From assembly GCA_015486215.1 (NCBI GenBank), contig WFSA01000168.1, forward strand, positions 1 to 38,363: a stretch of DNA of 38,363 nucleotides, written 5' to 3'. The notes beneath the pieces were generated by a model that worked only from the letters and a program-made list of their open reading frames with translations, did not search any database and had not been told where the DNA came from. Both the position numbers and the translations under genes were made by a program. Each line of letters opens with the position of its first letter. Position 1 is the first letter of the stretch. Positions 7,204 through 15,076 of this stretch are shown here, piece by piece. Source of the DNA: Anaerolineae bacterium. Its GTDB lineage: Bacteria > Chloroflexota > Anaerolineae > Promineifilales > Promineifilaceae.

Positions 7204-8880
7204 TTACAATTCGTTCAATTCCTGCCACCGCTCATAATCCAAACGGCCGTTTGTTTTCACTTCAATTATACGGGCGATGGGGCTGTTTTGACGAAACGCC
7301 GCCCGGAATTCGTCGCGCCCTGTCGCCAACGTATACGCCAATCCGTAAAGCTGTGCCGCATGGCTGAAATCCAGCCCGTGCGGGGTGGTGAACAGATCCG
7401 TGAATGGCGGTTCGACTGCGCTGATGGGCAGCCGCCGAAAAATGCCGCCGCCGTCGTTATTGATCAGCACGATGGTCAAATTGGGGGCGTGTTTCGCCAT
7501 GATGAGACCGTTCATATCATGGAAAAAGGTCACATCGCCGATGATTAACGTGACGGGATCGTCCGTCGCGGCGGCGATCCCCAGCGCGGTCGAAATGTTG
7601 CCGTCAATCCCGCTCGCGCCGCGATTGGCGTAGGCGCGGATCGCTTTGTCGCTGGCACGGCCAAATTGGTCAAGATGGCGCACGGGCAAGCTGTTGCCCA
7701 TCACAACTACCGATTGCGCGGCGACCATCGCCACCACTTCAGCGACGACTGCGCCATCAAACCATGCGCCATCGCGCAGGGCGGGGGTGAGGGTGTTCCA
7801 GTGGGTTGCGTCTTGGGTGTAAACGGCCGTTTCCCACCCCCGATCCTCTCGCTCCTGCACCCGCGCCATCAACAAACGGCACGTTTCCGCCTCATCCGCC
7901 TGCAAAAAAGCCGTCGTGCGATGGCTCTCATCGGCCCACACCCCATTCGCCCGCACATGCACCCGCTGCACGGGCGTGATGCGGTTGAGATAGTCATTCA
8001 ACCATTTGGAAAGCGGCACTGCGCCAAAGCGAATAATCACCTGCGGCTCATCCCAATCAGGGTCACGGCGCAAATATGTTTCATAACCAGAAAGCGGATT
8101 GCCACCAACGCCCCATCGCACCCCAGAAAGAGGATCGGCGAGGATGGGGTAGCCGATTTTATGGGAAAGGGTGGAAACGGCCGTTTCAAACCCATCACGC
8201 GGACAGCGCGGCCCGCAAACAATCAACCCACGCGGATACCGCGCCACCATCGCCGCCAACTCGTCAATCTGCCCCGATGTTGGCAACAACCGACCTTTCT
8301 TAATTGATAATTGATAATTGATAATTGATAATGCTTCCCCGTTCCCCTGTAATGGTTTTCGGAACGGAAAATTTAAGTGGACTGCGCCTTTCGTGATGCC
8401 GTTGGCGGTGGCGTAGGCGCGATGGGCGGTGGCGGCGAGATTGCGAACGGCCGTTTCCGATGGATTTTCCTCTGGCAGCGGCATGTCCACGCTCCACAAC
8501 ACCTGATCGCCGTAGATTTTGACCTGATCGATGGTTTGGTTTGCGCCGCTGTGGCGCAGTTCGGGCGGTCGGTCGGCGGTGAGGATGAGTAGCGGGGCGT
8601 GGCTCATTTTCGCTTCGATGATGGCGGGCAGATAGTTGGCAACGGCCGTTCCTGATGAACACAATAATGCCACCGGCGCGTCCAATTCCAACGCCATCCC
8701 CAGCGCAAAAAAGCCCGCACTGCGCTCGTCCATATGCAGATGCACGCTGATGTCGGGGTGAGCATGGAAGGCCAGCACCAACGGCGTGGAGCGGGAGCCG
8801 GGGGAGAGTACAATATCCGTCAATCCTGCCGAAGCGAAGGCGTGGACGACGGTATGGGCGGTACGACGGTTTGGATTCAT
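7204..8880 (-). CDS. menD: SEPHCHC synthase (menaquinone biosynthesis)
   Basis: A thiamine-diphosphate enzyme that joins isochorismate and 2-oxoglutarate. The start is placed at ATG 8878-8880 (MNPNRR). The N-terminal domain shows LSPGSRSTPLVLAF, the MDERSAGFFALGMA block with the catalytic Glu, and SSGTAVANYLPAIIEA; the C-terminal cofactor domain shows GDVTFFHDMNGL and NNDGGGIFRRLP. Length (about 558) is normal. The linker after the first domain includes ALSIINYQLSIKK, encoded by four units of a 7-bp tandem repeat (8303-8330), a low-complexity insert that could slip out of frame. Several ACGGCCGT sites are translated as TAV or NGR. It forms an operon with menB. Confidence 0.96.
   Translation of the reverse strand: MNPNRRTAHTVVHAFASAGLTDIVLSPGSRSTPLVLAFHAHPDISVHLHMDERSAGFFALGMALELDAPVALLCSSGTAVANYLPAIIEAKMSHAPLLILTADRPPELRHSGANQTIDQVKIYGDQVLWSVDMPLPEENPSETAVRNLAATAHRAYATANGITKGAVHLNFPFRKPLQGNGEALSIINYQLSIKKGRLLPTSGQIDELAAMVARYPRGLIVCGPRCPRDGFETAVSTLSHKIGYPILADPLSGVRWGVGGNPLSGYETYLRRDPDWDEPQVIIRFGAVPLSKWLNDYLNRITPVQRVHVRANGVWADESHRTTAFLQADEAETCRLLMARVQEREDRGWETAVYTQDATHWNTLTPALRDGAWFDGAVVAEVVAMVAAQSVVVMGNSLPVRHLDQFGRASDKAIRAYANRGASGIDGNISTALGIAAATDDPVTLIIGDVTFFHDMNGLIMAKHAPNLTIVLINNDGGGIFRRLPISAVEPPFTDLFTTPHGLDFSHAAQLYGLAYTLATGRDEFRAAFRQNSPIARIIEVKTNGRLDYERWQELNEL
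8303..8330. repeat. 7-bp microsatellite (ATTGATA x4) inside menD
   Basis: Four exact tandem units of ATTGATA lie in the coding sequence of menD. Because 7 is not a multiple of 3, gain or loss of one unit would shift the reading frame; three units (21 bp) restore it. It encodes a low-complexity linker segment not expected in MenD. Confidence 0.9.
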
Positions 8881-9028
8881 AATACCCAATTGTCAAGTGC
8901 CGATGGCAAATTGTCAATGTATCACAGCATAGATCGTCCAAGAGAAGCAATTTTCAGGGCGGAGAAAGCGGAATTAGGGTTAAATCGCCTGCCCAGCAAT
9001 CCTTTACGCGGATTGTAGATACCTTTTG

Positions 9029-9120
9029 GTATCTTCTCAATAAATCGTGGACAAGACTTGACAAATTTCATCAGCACTTTATTTTACACGAGTATCATTA
9101 GGAAAATTTGTCAAGTCTCC
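9029..9120 (+). mobile_element. MITE-like element A1 (right end lost)
   Basis: Starts with the family terminus GTATCTTCTCAATA and carries the inner inverted repeat AGACTTGACAAATTT / AAATTTGTCAAGTCT, but the right terminus (CTGAGAAGATAC) is missing; it stops at GTCAAGTCTCC before unrelated sequence. Full-length relatives are at 24596-24707 and 33251-33362. It is non-coding. Confidence 0.8.
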
Positions 9121-9126
9121 AAAAAT

Positions 9127-9186
9127 GGTGACAGGCACTTGGCAAGTGCCTGTCACCTTGGCCACAGTTATTTACGAGTTTTCCCT
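9127..9186. repeat. 60-bp repeat with a 31-bp palindrome, copy 1
   Basis: A palindrome with 15-bp arms (GGTGACAGGCACTTG / CAAGTGCCTGTCACC) around a single central base is followed by TTGGCCACAGTTATTTACGA and TTTTCCCT. An identical 60-bp copy lies at 26109-26168, 17 kb away, in an unrelated intergenic space. The arm shares GGCAC elements with the menD-menB repeat. Confidence 0.9.
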
Positions 9187-9303
9187 TAACATTAACAGTA
9201 TCCCATTTTAATGTACGCATCGGTGAGGTGTTGTTATGATCCATACTCTCGCTTTAATGGAAGTTGTCCGCTTGCACAAAACAAATAAAAGGAATGCAAC
9301 CCA

Positions 9304-10071
9304 ATGAAAAAAAGTAAACCCTTGTACGAAACGGCCGTTATGCAAACCCTCAATCAGCACGTCTCCGTCCGTTCGTTCAAAGATAAACCTGTATCCGACG
9401 AAATGCTGAACGCCGCCCTAAACGCCGCCCGCCGCTCCCCCACCAGCAGCAATATGCAGACATACAGCATCATCGTCGTACGCGATCAAGAGATGAAGAA
9501 AAAATTGTCAGTGCTGGCTGGAGGTCAAAGGCATGTGGCTGATTGTCCCGTATTTATCGGCTTTTTAGCGGATACCAATCGTGTGAGCGTGGCGTGCCAA
9601 ATGCACGATCAAACATTGACAGATTCGCTGGAAATGACTTTGGTCTCGACAGTGGATGCCACTTTGGTCGGGATGTCGGTGCAAACGGCCGTTGAGTCGT
9701 TCGGTCTCGGCGCGGTGATGGTCGGCGGAATGAGAAACAAGCCGCAAGCAGTCGCCGATCTACTCCAATTTCCCTCTGGTGTGTATATGGTCTTTGGTAT
9801 GAGTCTCGGCTGGCCGACCGAAGATGCGGTATCGGGTGCATTAAAGCCGCGCTTGCCAGAGCCGCTCGTCATCCATCGTGAACTATACAGCCAAGACGAT
9901 CCCCGCCCGCTCATCAAAGAGCATGACGCTGAATTAGCTGTTCATTACGGCAATCAAAACCGTAATCAGCACCCAGCCGCGTGGAGCGGTTTCATCGCCA
10001 AAAGTTTAAGCTCGCCCAGCCGCTCCGATCTGCGCCCAACATTAGAGGGGATGGGCTTCCGATTTGATTAA
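9304..10071 (+). CDS. NAD(P)H-dependent flavin nitroreductase (NfsA-like)
   Basis: 255 residues. The nitroreductase fold binds FMN and reduces nitro compounds, quinones or flavins with NADPH. Visible blocks are HVSVRSFKDKPVSDEML and AARRSPTSSNMQTYSI (FMN-binding N-terminus), VDATLVGMSVQTAVESFGLGAVMVGGMRN in the middle, VFGMSLGWP, and a C-terminal extension with RDLRPTLEGMGF-like sequence typical of NfsA/Frp proteins. The start is supported by AAAGGA upstream. The gene stands alone between repeats. Two ACGGCCGT sites are read as TAV. Physiological substrate unknown. Confidence 0.9.
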   Translation: MKKSKPLYETAVMQTLNQHVSVRSFKDKPVSDEMLNAALNAARRSPTSSNMQTYSIIVVRDQEMKKKLSVLAGGQRHVADCPVFIGFLADTNRVSVACQMHDQTLTDSLEMTLVSTVDATLVGMSVQTAVESFGLGAVMVGGMRNKPQAVADLLQFPSGVYMVFGMSLGWPTEDAVSGALKPRLPEPLVIHRELYSQDDPRPLIKEHDAELAVHYGNQNRNQHPAAWSGFIAKSLSSPSRSDLRPTLEGMGFRFD

Positions 10072-10096
10072 GGCCATTTATGAAAAATAATTATAC

Positions 10097-10154
10097 GTTT
10101 GTCACTCCCGCCCCCGTCCTCACGAAGGTGGGGATGGGGGCGGGAATGACAAAC
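10097..10154. repeat. Short D-type inverted repeat (GTTTGTCAYTCCC termini)
   Basis: Arms GTTTGTCACTCCCGCCCCC (10097-10115) and its near-perfect complement (10136-10154), 18 of 19 matching, enclose 20 bp. The termini and the preceding TGAAAAATAATTATACG also occur before the longer D copy at 24910, so this is a shortened relative. It follows the nitroreductase stop and could act as a terminator, though no T-run follows. Confidence 0.7.
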
Positions 10155-10175
10155 AAAATTTTGGGTGATTTAAAT

Positions 10176-10402
10176 GTAACTACTCAGCCTATCAATTATT
10201 TCACCACAAAGAAGCAAAGATTACAAAGAAAATCTCAAAAAACTTCGTATTCTTCGTGTCTTTGTGGTTAATTTGGACAATGACTGAGTATCTTCTCAAT
10301 AAATCGTGGACAAGAGTTGACAAATTTCATCAGCACTTTATTTTTAGGAAAATTTGTCAAGTCTCCCCAGAATACTGAGAAGATACATGGCTGAGTAGTT
10401 AC
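10176..10402 (+). mobile_element. MITE-like element E1, interrupted by A2
   Basis: Termini GTAACTACTCAGCC (left) and GGCTGAGTAGTTAC (right). It is flanked by a perfect 8-bp duplication ATTTAAAT at 10168-10175 and 10403-10410. The interior is the CACCACAAAGA / TCTTTGTGGTTAA inverted repeat also seen in E2. Element A2 sits in its right end. Without A2 and its duplication E1 is about 120 bp. No ORF. Confidence 0.88.
10288..10386 (+). mobile_element. MITE-like element A2, inserted in E1
   Basis: Family A termini GTATCTTCTCAATA and TACTGAGAAGATAC, 99 bp (13 bp of the middle deleted relative to full-length A). It is flanked by ATGACTGA (10280-10287) and ATGGCTGA (10387-10394), an 8-bp duplication with one change. 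Joining E1 across it restores an end like that of E2. Confidence 0.9.
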
Positions 10403-10503
10403 ATTTAAATTTAGAAATGACCTAAAGCAGATTGTTAGTTTTTTGAACCATGTCAAAATCTGCGTCCATCCCGATAATCTGCGTCCTATTCATACAGTGC
10501 GCG

Positions 10504-12849
10504 TTACTCTTTATATTTCAGCATACGCATCCCGTTCAGTGATACCAAAACAGTGCCGCCTTCATGCCCCAGCACGGCCAGCGGCAGTGACAAACCAATT
10601 GTTAGGATCGCCGCAATCATTAGGACAATCATAAACATCGCAAAACCGATATTGAGAATCAACGTCTTGCGTGTTTGACGGCTCAGGCCAATGAGATAGG
10701 AGATATTGTGCAAATCGTCAGACATTAGGACGATATCGGCCGTTTCCAAAGCGACATCAGAACCGGCAGCTCCCATCGCAATGCCAATATCGGCCGTTGC
10801 CAGCGCGGGCGCGTCGTTTACACCATCACCGACCATTGCCGTGGGTCCAAAGCGGGCTTGCACATCTTTGATCGCTTTCACCTTATCTTCGGGCAGAAGA
10901 TCGGCGTACACGGTGGAAAGACCAATCTGTGCCGCGATGCTCTTGGCGACCGTTTCATTGTCCCCTGTGAGCATGACGACATGCTCAATGCCCGCTTTTC
11001 GCAAATTGGCGATGATCTCAGTCGCATCTGGGCGTACCTGATCGGCAAAGGCGATAACGCCGAGCAGGTGGGCGGTGTCGCCAATAATTTCAGCCGCGAT
11101 GACGCTGGTTTTGCCTTCGGCTTGTAATTTTTCTACGGTGATCGAGGCCGCATCCAGCACGTCACCCCCATGTTCGGCAAAGTAGCGCAGGTTGCCGACG
11201 TGAATGAAACGGCCGTCCACATCTCCCCATACCCCTTTGCCTGTAACCGCCTGGAAAGCGGCCGTTTCCAATATCGTCAACCCTTTCTCTTCAGCCGCAC
11301 GAACGGCCGCATACGCCAACGGATGTTCTGATTTGGCTTCGACAGCCGCCGCCAATTGCAGCACCGTGTCCGCGCCCTCCTCCGCCAATGGCACAATATC
11401 CGTCACCTCTGGCTCGCCAATCGTCAGCGTCCCCGTCTTATCAAAAGCGACCACCTTGACCATCGCCGCATTCTCAACATACGCCCCCCCTTTGAACAAA
11501 ATGCCCCGTTTTGCGCCATTGCCAATCGCCGACAAAACCGTTGCCGGCGTGCTGATGACCAGCGCACAAGGCGAAGCGGCTACGAGCAGTGTCATCGCCC
11601 GATAGAAGGAGGTCGCAAACGCCTCCGTACCTATAAATTGGGGGACGGCTACTGCCAAAATCGTGAAGATGATGACCCCCAGTGCGTAATACTGCTCAAA
11701 ATCGTCGATGAACCGTTGCGTCTCCGCTTTTTCGCTATGCGCCTCTTCTACCATTTGGATAAGGCGGGCGATAGTTGAATCCTTCGCCAATTTGCTGACA
11801 TTGATTTCTAAATGCCCTGTCGTATTGATTGTTCCTGCGTATACATCATCCCCTGCGCCTTTGTTGACGGGCATGGATTCGCCAGTGATGGAGGCTTGAT
11901 CAATCGCGCTGTTCCCGACGATGACAACGCCGTCCAGCCCGACACGCTCTCCCGGCTTGACGACGATTATGTCGCCAATGCCGATTTGCTCAATGGGCAA
12001 GGTGACGATGCGGTTGCCCCGTTTGACATTCGCCTCATTAGGGCGTAACTCCATCAAGGCGCGAATCGCGTTGCGGGTGCGATCCATCGCGTACGCTTGC
12101 AGCACATTGGAAAGGGAGAAGAGGAAGAGTAACATCGCCCCCTCAAACGGGTGCCCGATGAACGCCGCGCCGAGTGCGGCCAAAATCATCAGCAGATCGA
12201 TGTCTACTGTTTTGTGCATCAGCGATTCAACTCCCGCTTTGAGGCCAAATGCGCCGCCAGCAACGAAGGCGATGACATAGGCGACGATGCTCGCTATCCC
12301 CATCTCCTGCCATTCGGCAAATAGGCCGATAAACATGGAAACAAAGGTGATGACGGTAAAAATCAGCTCTACACGGTCGTTGTCATACCATTTTACGGCT
12401 TCTTCTATATCATCTGGGTGGGGGATGCGGGTGGCGGATGGTTCGACGGGGATGCCCGTTTTTTCAACTTCGGCGGTGATGGCATCAGGGGTGATGCGGT
12501 CGCTGTCATATTCAACGCGCAGTACGCCGCCGAGATAGCTGGCGGTGGCGCGATGGATGCCGGGCAATTTATGTAGTTGGTTTTCTAGGTTGAGGGCGCA
12601 GCTTTCGCAGGCACGGCCGCCATGTTTGCCCAATCGCATGGTGCAGGTTTCCCAACTCCCTTCTATCACGGGGGCGATGGTCTGGGCAACGGCTGTTATC
12701 TCTTCTTCCCCAATTTTTTCAGGGTCATAATCAATAATAACCTGCTGTCCGTCAGCGTGTATGTCTACGCTGACGATGCCATTTTTACCTTCAATGGCAT
12801 CGTGTAATGCATCAATACAATTGTCCTCTTGTGTAGGTGTGTTCATCAT
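10504..12849 (-). CDS. P1B-type heavy-metal ATPase, P1B-4-like (SPC / HEGGT)
   Basis: About 781 residues from ATG 12847-12849 (GAAGGA upstream); an in-frame TTG would add 18 residues. It exports transition metals across the inner membrane using ATP. P-type signatures: DKTGTLT (phosphorylated Asp), HPLA, MLTGDNETVA and GDGVNDAPALA. The metal-site helix carries SPC (AASPCALVIS), not CPC, and the last membrane segment has HEGGT, together the pattern of P1B-4 pumps (Co/Zn/Fe/Ni-type, CoaT/CtpD group). Unlike many P1B-4 members it has about 150 residues before the first membrane helix, with two HMA-like halves, the second containing CESC. Metal specificity is uncertain. It stands alone. Confidence 0.9.
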   Translation of the reverse strand: MMNTPTQEDNCIDALHDAIEGKNGIVSVDIHADGQQVIIDYDPEKIGEEEITAVAQTIAPVIEGSWETCTMRLGKHGGRACESCALNLENQLHKLPGIHRATASYLGGVLRVEYDSDRITPDAITAEVEKTGIPVEPSATRIPHPDDIEEAVKWYDNDRVELIFTVITFVSMFIGLFAEWQEMGIASIVAYVIAFVAGGAFGLKAGVESLMHKTVDIDLLMILAALGAAFIGHPFEGAMLLFLFSLSNVLQAYAMDRTRNAIRALMELRPNEANVKRGNRIVTLPIEQIGIGDIIVVKPGERVGLDGVVIVGNSAIDQASITGESMPVNKGAGDDVYAGTINTTGHLEINVSKLAKDSTIARLIQMVEEAHSEKAETQRFIDDFEQYYALGVIIFTILAVAVPQFIGTEAFATSFYRAMTLLVAASPCALVISTPATVLSAIGNGAKRGILFKGGAYVENAAMVKVVAFDKTGTLTIGEPEVTDIVPLAEEGADTVLQLAAAVEAKSEHPLAYAAVRAAEEKGLTILETAAFQAVTGKGVWGDVDGRFIHVGNLRYFAEHGGDVLDAASITVEKLQAEGKTSVIAAEIIGDTAHLLGVIAFADQVRPDATEIIANLRKAGIEHVVMLTGDNETVAKSIAAQIGLSTVYADLLPEDKVKAIKDVQARFGPTAMVGDGVNDAPALATADIGIAMGAAGSDVALETADIVLMSDDLHNISYLIGLSRQTRKTLILNIGFAMFMIVLMIAAILTIGLSLPLAVLGHEGGTVLVSLNGMRMLKYKE

Positions 12850-12990
12850 ATATTTCGTGTATCCTTCTTTTTCAGTAATCCTTATTTGGTGATTTTTAGA
12901 CAACCCGCTGGGTCGTCTACAGTATACTTCTTGGGGATCGTCTTTAAGGTGTACTTCTTAGGAACGAGGGTTTATTTAACTACCAAAGTT

Positions 12991-13257
12991 GTCATTCCCG
13001 CCCCCATCTTCGTGAGGGTAAACTCTTTTAGGCAGGAATCGTATCCTCTCAAAAAAGCGGGGAAATGATTTTGTTTTTAGTATGACTACAGCGGATTATG
13101 AAAATGAACGGATATTTTCTCGACTGCACCATCCGTTTATTTCTTTCATCCGTTGTAGTCACCTCGAAATATTGAGAAGTTACCGGGAATCCATGATTTC
13201 CCAGACTGTGGATTCCTGCCTTTGCAGAGCCTGCCCTCATGAAGATGGGGGAATGAC
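12991..13257 (+). repeat. D repeat copy D1, interrupted by B1
   Basis: Termini GTCATTCCCGCCCCCATC and GATGGGGGAATGAC. With B1 and one 8-bp duplication removed it aligns end to end with the uninterrupted copy D2 at 24910-25021 (shared GTGAGGGTAAACTCTTTTAG and CTCATGAAGATGGGGGAATG), so D2 is a natural empty site for the B1 insertion. Confidence 0.9.
13041..13183 (+). mobile_element. MITE-like element B1 (143 bp), inserted in D1
   Basis: Begins GTATCCTCTCAAAAAAGCGG, ends CGAAATATTGAGAAGTTAC. Flanks CAGGAATC (13033-13040) and CGGGAATC (13184-13191) are an 8-bp duplication with one change; the empty site in D2 reads CGGGAATC. The interior has TGACTACAGCGGAT and ATCCGTTGTAGTCA in inverted orientation. 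Same length, 143 bp, as B2, B3 and B4. Confidence 0.92.
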
Positions 13258-13345
13258 AAATAGATGATTGTTTTTCAGAAACTGCTTTAGACGACCCTCT
13301 GGGGCATCTCTACTATAATTCTTTGCAGTTATAGAGGATAATCGC

Positions 13346-14185
13346 TTAATTCATCAATCCCGCTTCCTCTAATAAATCATGCACTAGCAGGAAAGTGTCG
13401 GCATCAGATTGGGTCAAATCGCCTGCTGTAACCAGTTCGGGCAGGGTGTCGGTCATCATGCCGCCCATGCCCCCGCCATTGCCTCGTTTATCCATCATGG
13501 CGGCATCGACTATTTTGTGTGCGCTGGCAAAAACGGCCGCTTGATCTTCGGTAATGATAGTTGCAGCAACGGCCGTTGCCAACATCTCTTCTTGTTGCTG
13601 TGCCATCTCCTCTTCATCAAATGCTGCACCGCCAGCATTGTGCGCGGGCATTGTTTGACCATTGCCCAACGCTTGCACATAGTTTAATACATCCCAACGC
13701 TGATCTTCTGTCAAAATGCCGCCCCACGGGATCATACCCGTATTAAAAGGATCGTCCAATCCCCCTTCGCTGACGCGCCAGAACAGGTAATCGTCTCCCA
13801 TCATTTGGCTGGTATGGGCGATGGCGGCCGGTGAGGGGTCGAGTGATGCGCCGCTCGGCCCGTCTCCCATGCCGCCATCTCCATGACAGGTGGCGCAATG
13901 GGTGGCGTATGTCTCGCCGCCTCGGGCGATGGATTCTTCGTCGGCAGGGATGGGGTTTGTTAATCCTGCGTACGCTTCAGGGATGGGAGCGTGATGGAAT
14001 TTTCCCATGCCGCGCCCGCGTCCTTGTCCCATCTGCCCCATGCCGACGGGGTCGGTGGTGGATGAGGTGGTAGAAACGGCCGTTTCTATTTCCATCGCCC
14101 CATTATCATTCACAGGGGCTTCTGGGGCGCAAGCAGTCATTGTCCATAAAAGTAACAAAAGCATAAGTGTACTTATTTTTTTCAT
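13346..14185 (-). CDS. Lipoprotein cytochrome c (class I) with Met/Gly-rich tail
   Basis: 279 residues. The N-terminus is a lipoprotein signal with cleavage before Cys19 (MTAC), so the protein should be membrane-anchored on the outside of the cell. A single c-type haem motif CATCH lies at residues 97-101, with Met151 (GMIPWGG) as likely sixth ligand and a typical class I C-terminal helix (RWDVLNYVQALGNG). A linker rich in Gly, Met and His precedes it (about 48-65). The C-terminal ~80 residues (QQQEEML onward, with MDKRGNGGGMGGMM) are not cytochrome and resemble small helical metal-associated extensions. It probably accepts electrons from a membrane dehydrogenase or photosystem/oxidase chain; partners are not in the window. 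Confidence 0.9.
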   Translation of the reverse strand: MKKISTLMLLLLLWTMTACAPEAPVNDNGAMEIETAVSTTSSTTDPVGMGQMGQGRGRGMGKFHHAPIPEAYAGLTNPIPADEESIARGGETYATHCATCHGDGGMGDGPSGASLDPSPAAIAHTSQMMGDDYLFWRVSEGGLDDPFNTGMIPWGGILTEDQRWDVLNYVQALGNGQTMPAHNAGGAAFDEEEMAQQQEEMLATAVAATIITEDQAAVFASAHKIVDAAMMDKRGNGGGMGGMMTDTLPELVTAGDLTQSDADTFLLVHDLLEEAGLMN

Positions 14186-14461
14186 TTTTCATATCCCCAT
14201 TAACAATATAATCTGCATGTAGTATACGCGATAATGATGAAGATTTTATGAAGAATTCGATTGACAGTCACCTCTCCCGACCATATGGAAGCCAATTGGT
14301 TGACGAATCACGCAACGGGAGAGATGATCACATTACGCACGGCCTCGACGGGATACCGGTTTGGGCACAATAGATAGAGACGGGAGATAGAGAGAGTTAG
14401 GGTTGCAACAGACTCTTGGTTAAACAGAGCCCCTCTCTATCTCTATCTCTACACTCTATCT
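14186..14461. other. Intergenic region with imperfect inverted repeats
   Basis: Holds CTCTCCCG / CGGGAGAG arms (14272-14279, 14319-14326) and a purine-rich run around GAGATAGAGAGAG (about 14384-14396) facing CTCTCTATCTCTATCTCT (about 14433-14450). The second arm abuts the point where the response regulator gene has lost its first ~25 codons. No gene. Confidence 0.5.
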
Positions 14462-15076
14462 TTGCAGGATGAGGGGTTTATGGTGGTGACAGCGGCAAAC
14501 GGCCGTGAAACATTGTTCGTCGCCCGTGAACAGAAACCTGACCTCATCATTCTCGATTTGATGATGCCCGAAATGAACGGCTGGGAATTTATGCGCCTGC
14601 ATCGTGCCAAACAGAATACGCCGATCATCATGTTGAGCGCCCGCGTGGAAGATATGAATATGGTGGCCGGGCTGGAGATGGGGGCGGATGATTACATCAC
14701 CAAACCGTTCAGCCTGCGTGAATTGGTAGCGCGGGTGCGGGCGGGTATTGCGTCGGACAGAAACGGCCGTTTCCCCCACAAAAACAGTCCGCTTCGACGA
14801 TCTCGAACTGAACAACGATTCGCGCACCGTTAAAGTGAATGGTAATTATGTTGAACTCACTAAGATGGAGTTCGACCTGCTGGCGACGCTGACAAGCGGC
14901 CCCGGCCGCGCCTTCAATCGGCTTGATTTGCGGAGTCAATTAGCGCGATCTTACGCTCAGATGGGTAATTGGAACGGAGCCGAGCAGATTTTGATCGCTG
15001 CACGGCCGGGTCGGGGACAGGGTGGCGGCGGGTTGGTTCTGCTGGATGTGGATGGGAATGAGGTCGCGGCAGCCGG
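14462..15076 (+). pseudogene. Decayed response regulator (OmpR-type) joined to sensor-kinase remnant
   Basis: The receiver domain is recognisable from residue ~26 of a normal protein (EGFMVVTAANGRE, phosphoacceptor region LIILDLMMPEMNG, PIIMLSA, GADDYITKPF) but lacks the start and the first acidic pair. Around 14755-14770, next to an ACGGCCGT site, the frame shifts; the winged-helix domain (VRFDDLELNNDSRTVKVNG, ELTKMEFDLLATL) continues in another frame to about 14925. It is then cut short and joined to a fragment that looks like the extracytoplasmic sensor of a kinase (NWNGAEQIL, LVLLDVDGNEVAAAG). The gene has at least an N-terminal truncation, one frameshift and one deletion, so it is not functional as a regulator. 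Confidence 0.75.

Larger units (their letters stand above)
8881..9303. other. Intergenic region with element A1 and a 60-bp palindromic repeat
   Basis: 423 bp between the divergent menD and nitroreductase genes. 8881-9028 holds no recognised feature. 9029-9120 is the truncated MITE-like element A1, and 9127-9186 a palindromic repeat also found at 26109. The last ~115 bp before the nitroreductase must hold its promoter; AAAGGA lies about 10 nt before its start. Confidence 0.7.
10072..10503. other. Intergenic region made of nested repeats
   Basis: 432 bp between convergent genes. It contains the short D repeat (10097-10154), element E1 (10176-10402) with element A2 inserted into it, and a copy of a diffuse repeat rich in CTGCGTC / GCAGATT words (about 10443-10500). 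No gene seen. Confidence 0.75.
12850..13345. other. Intergenic region with nested D1/B1 repeats
   Basis: The space between the metal ATPase start and the cytochrome gene end (both minus strand). 12991-13257 is D repeat copy D1 with element B1 inserted. The CTGGGTCGTCTA / TAGACGACCCTC words at about 12908 and 13289 form loose outer repeats. Apparent ORFs inside are translations of the repeats and are not credible genes. Confidence 0.75.

Noticed and set aside
8300-8950. 216-codon ORF overlapping menD in another frame
   Set aside because: It lies wholly over the well-supported menD frame and its composition (Arg/His-rich) is that of a shadow frame.
13049-13240. Small minus-strand ORF resembling ORFs at 19042-19401 and 22646-22888
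   Set aside because: The shared protein-like sequence is a translation of MITE family B; it has no start of its own inside the element and no coding-like features.
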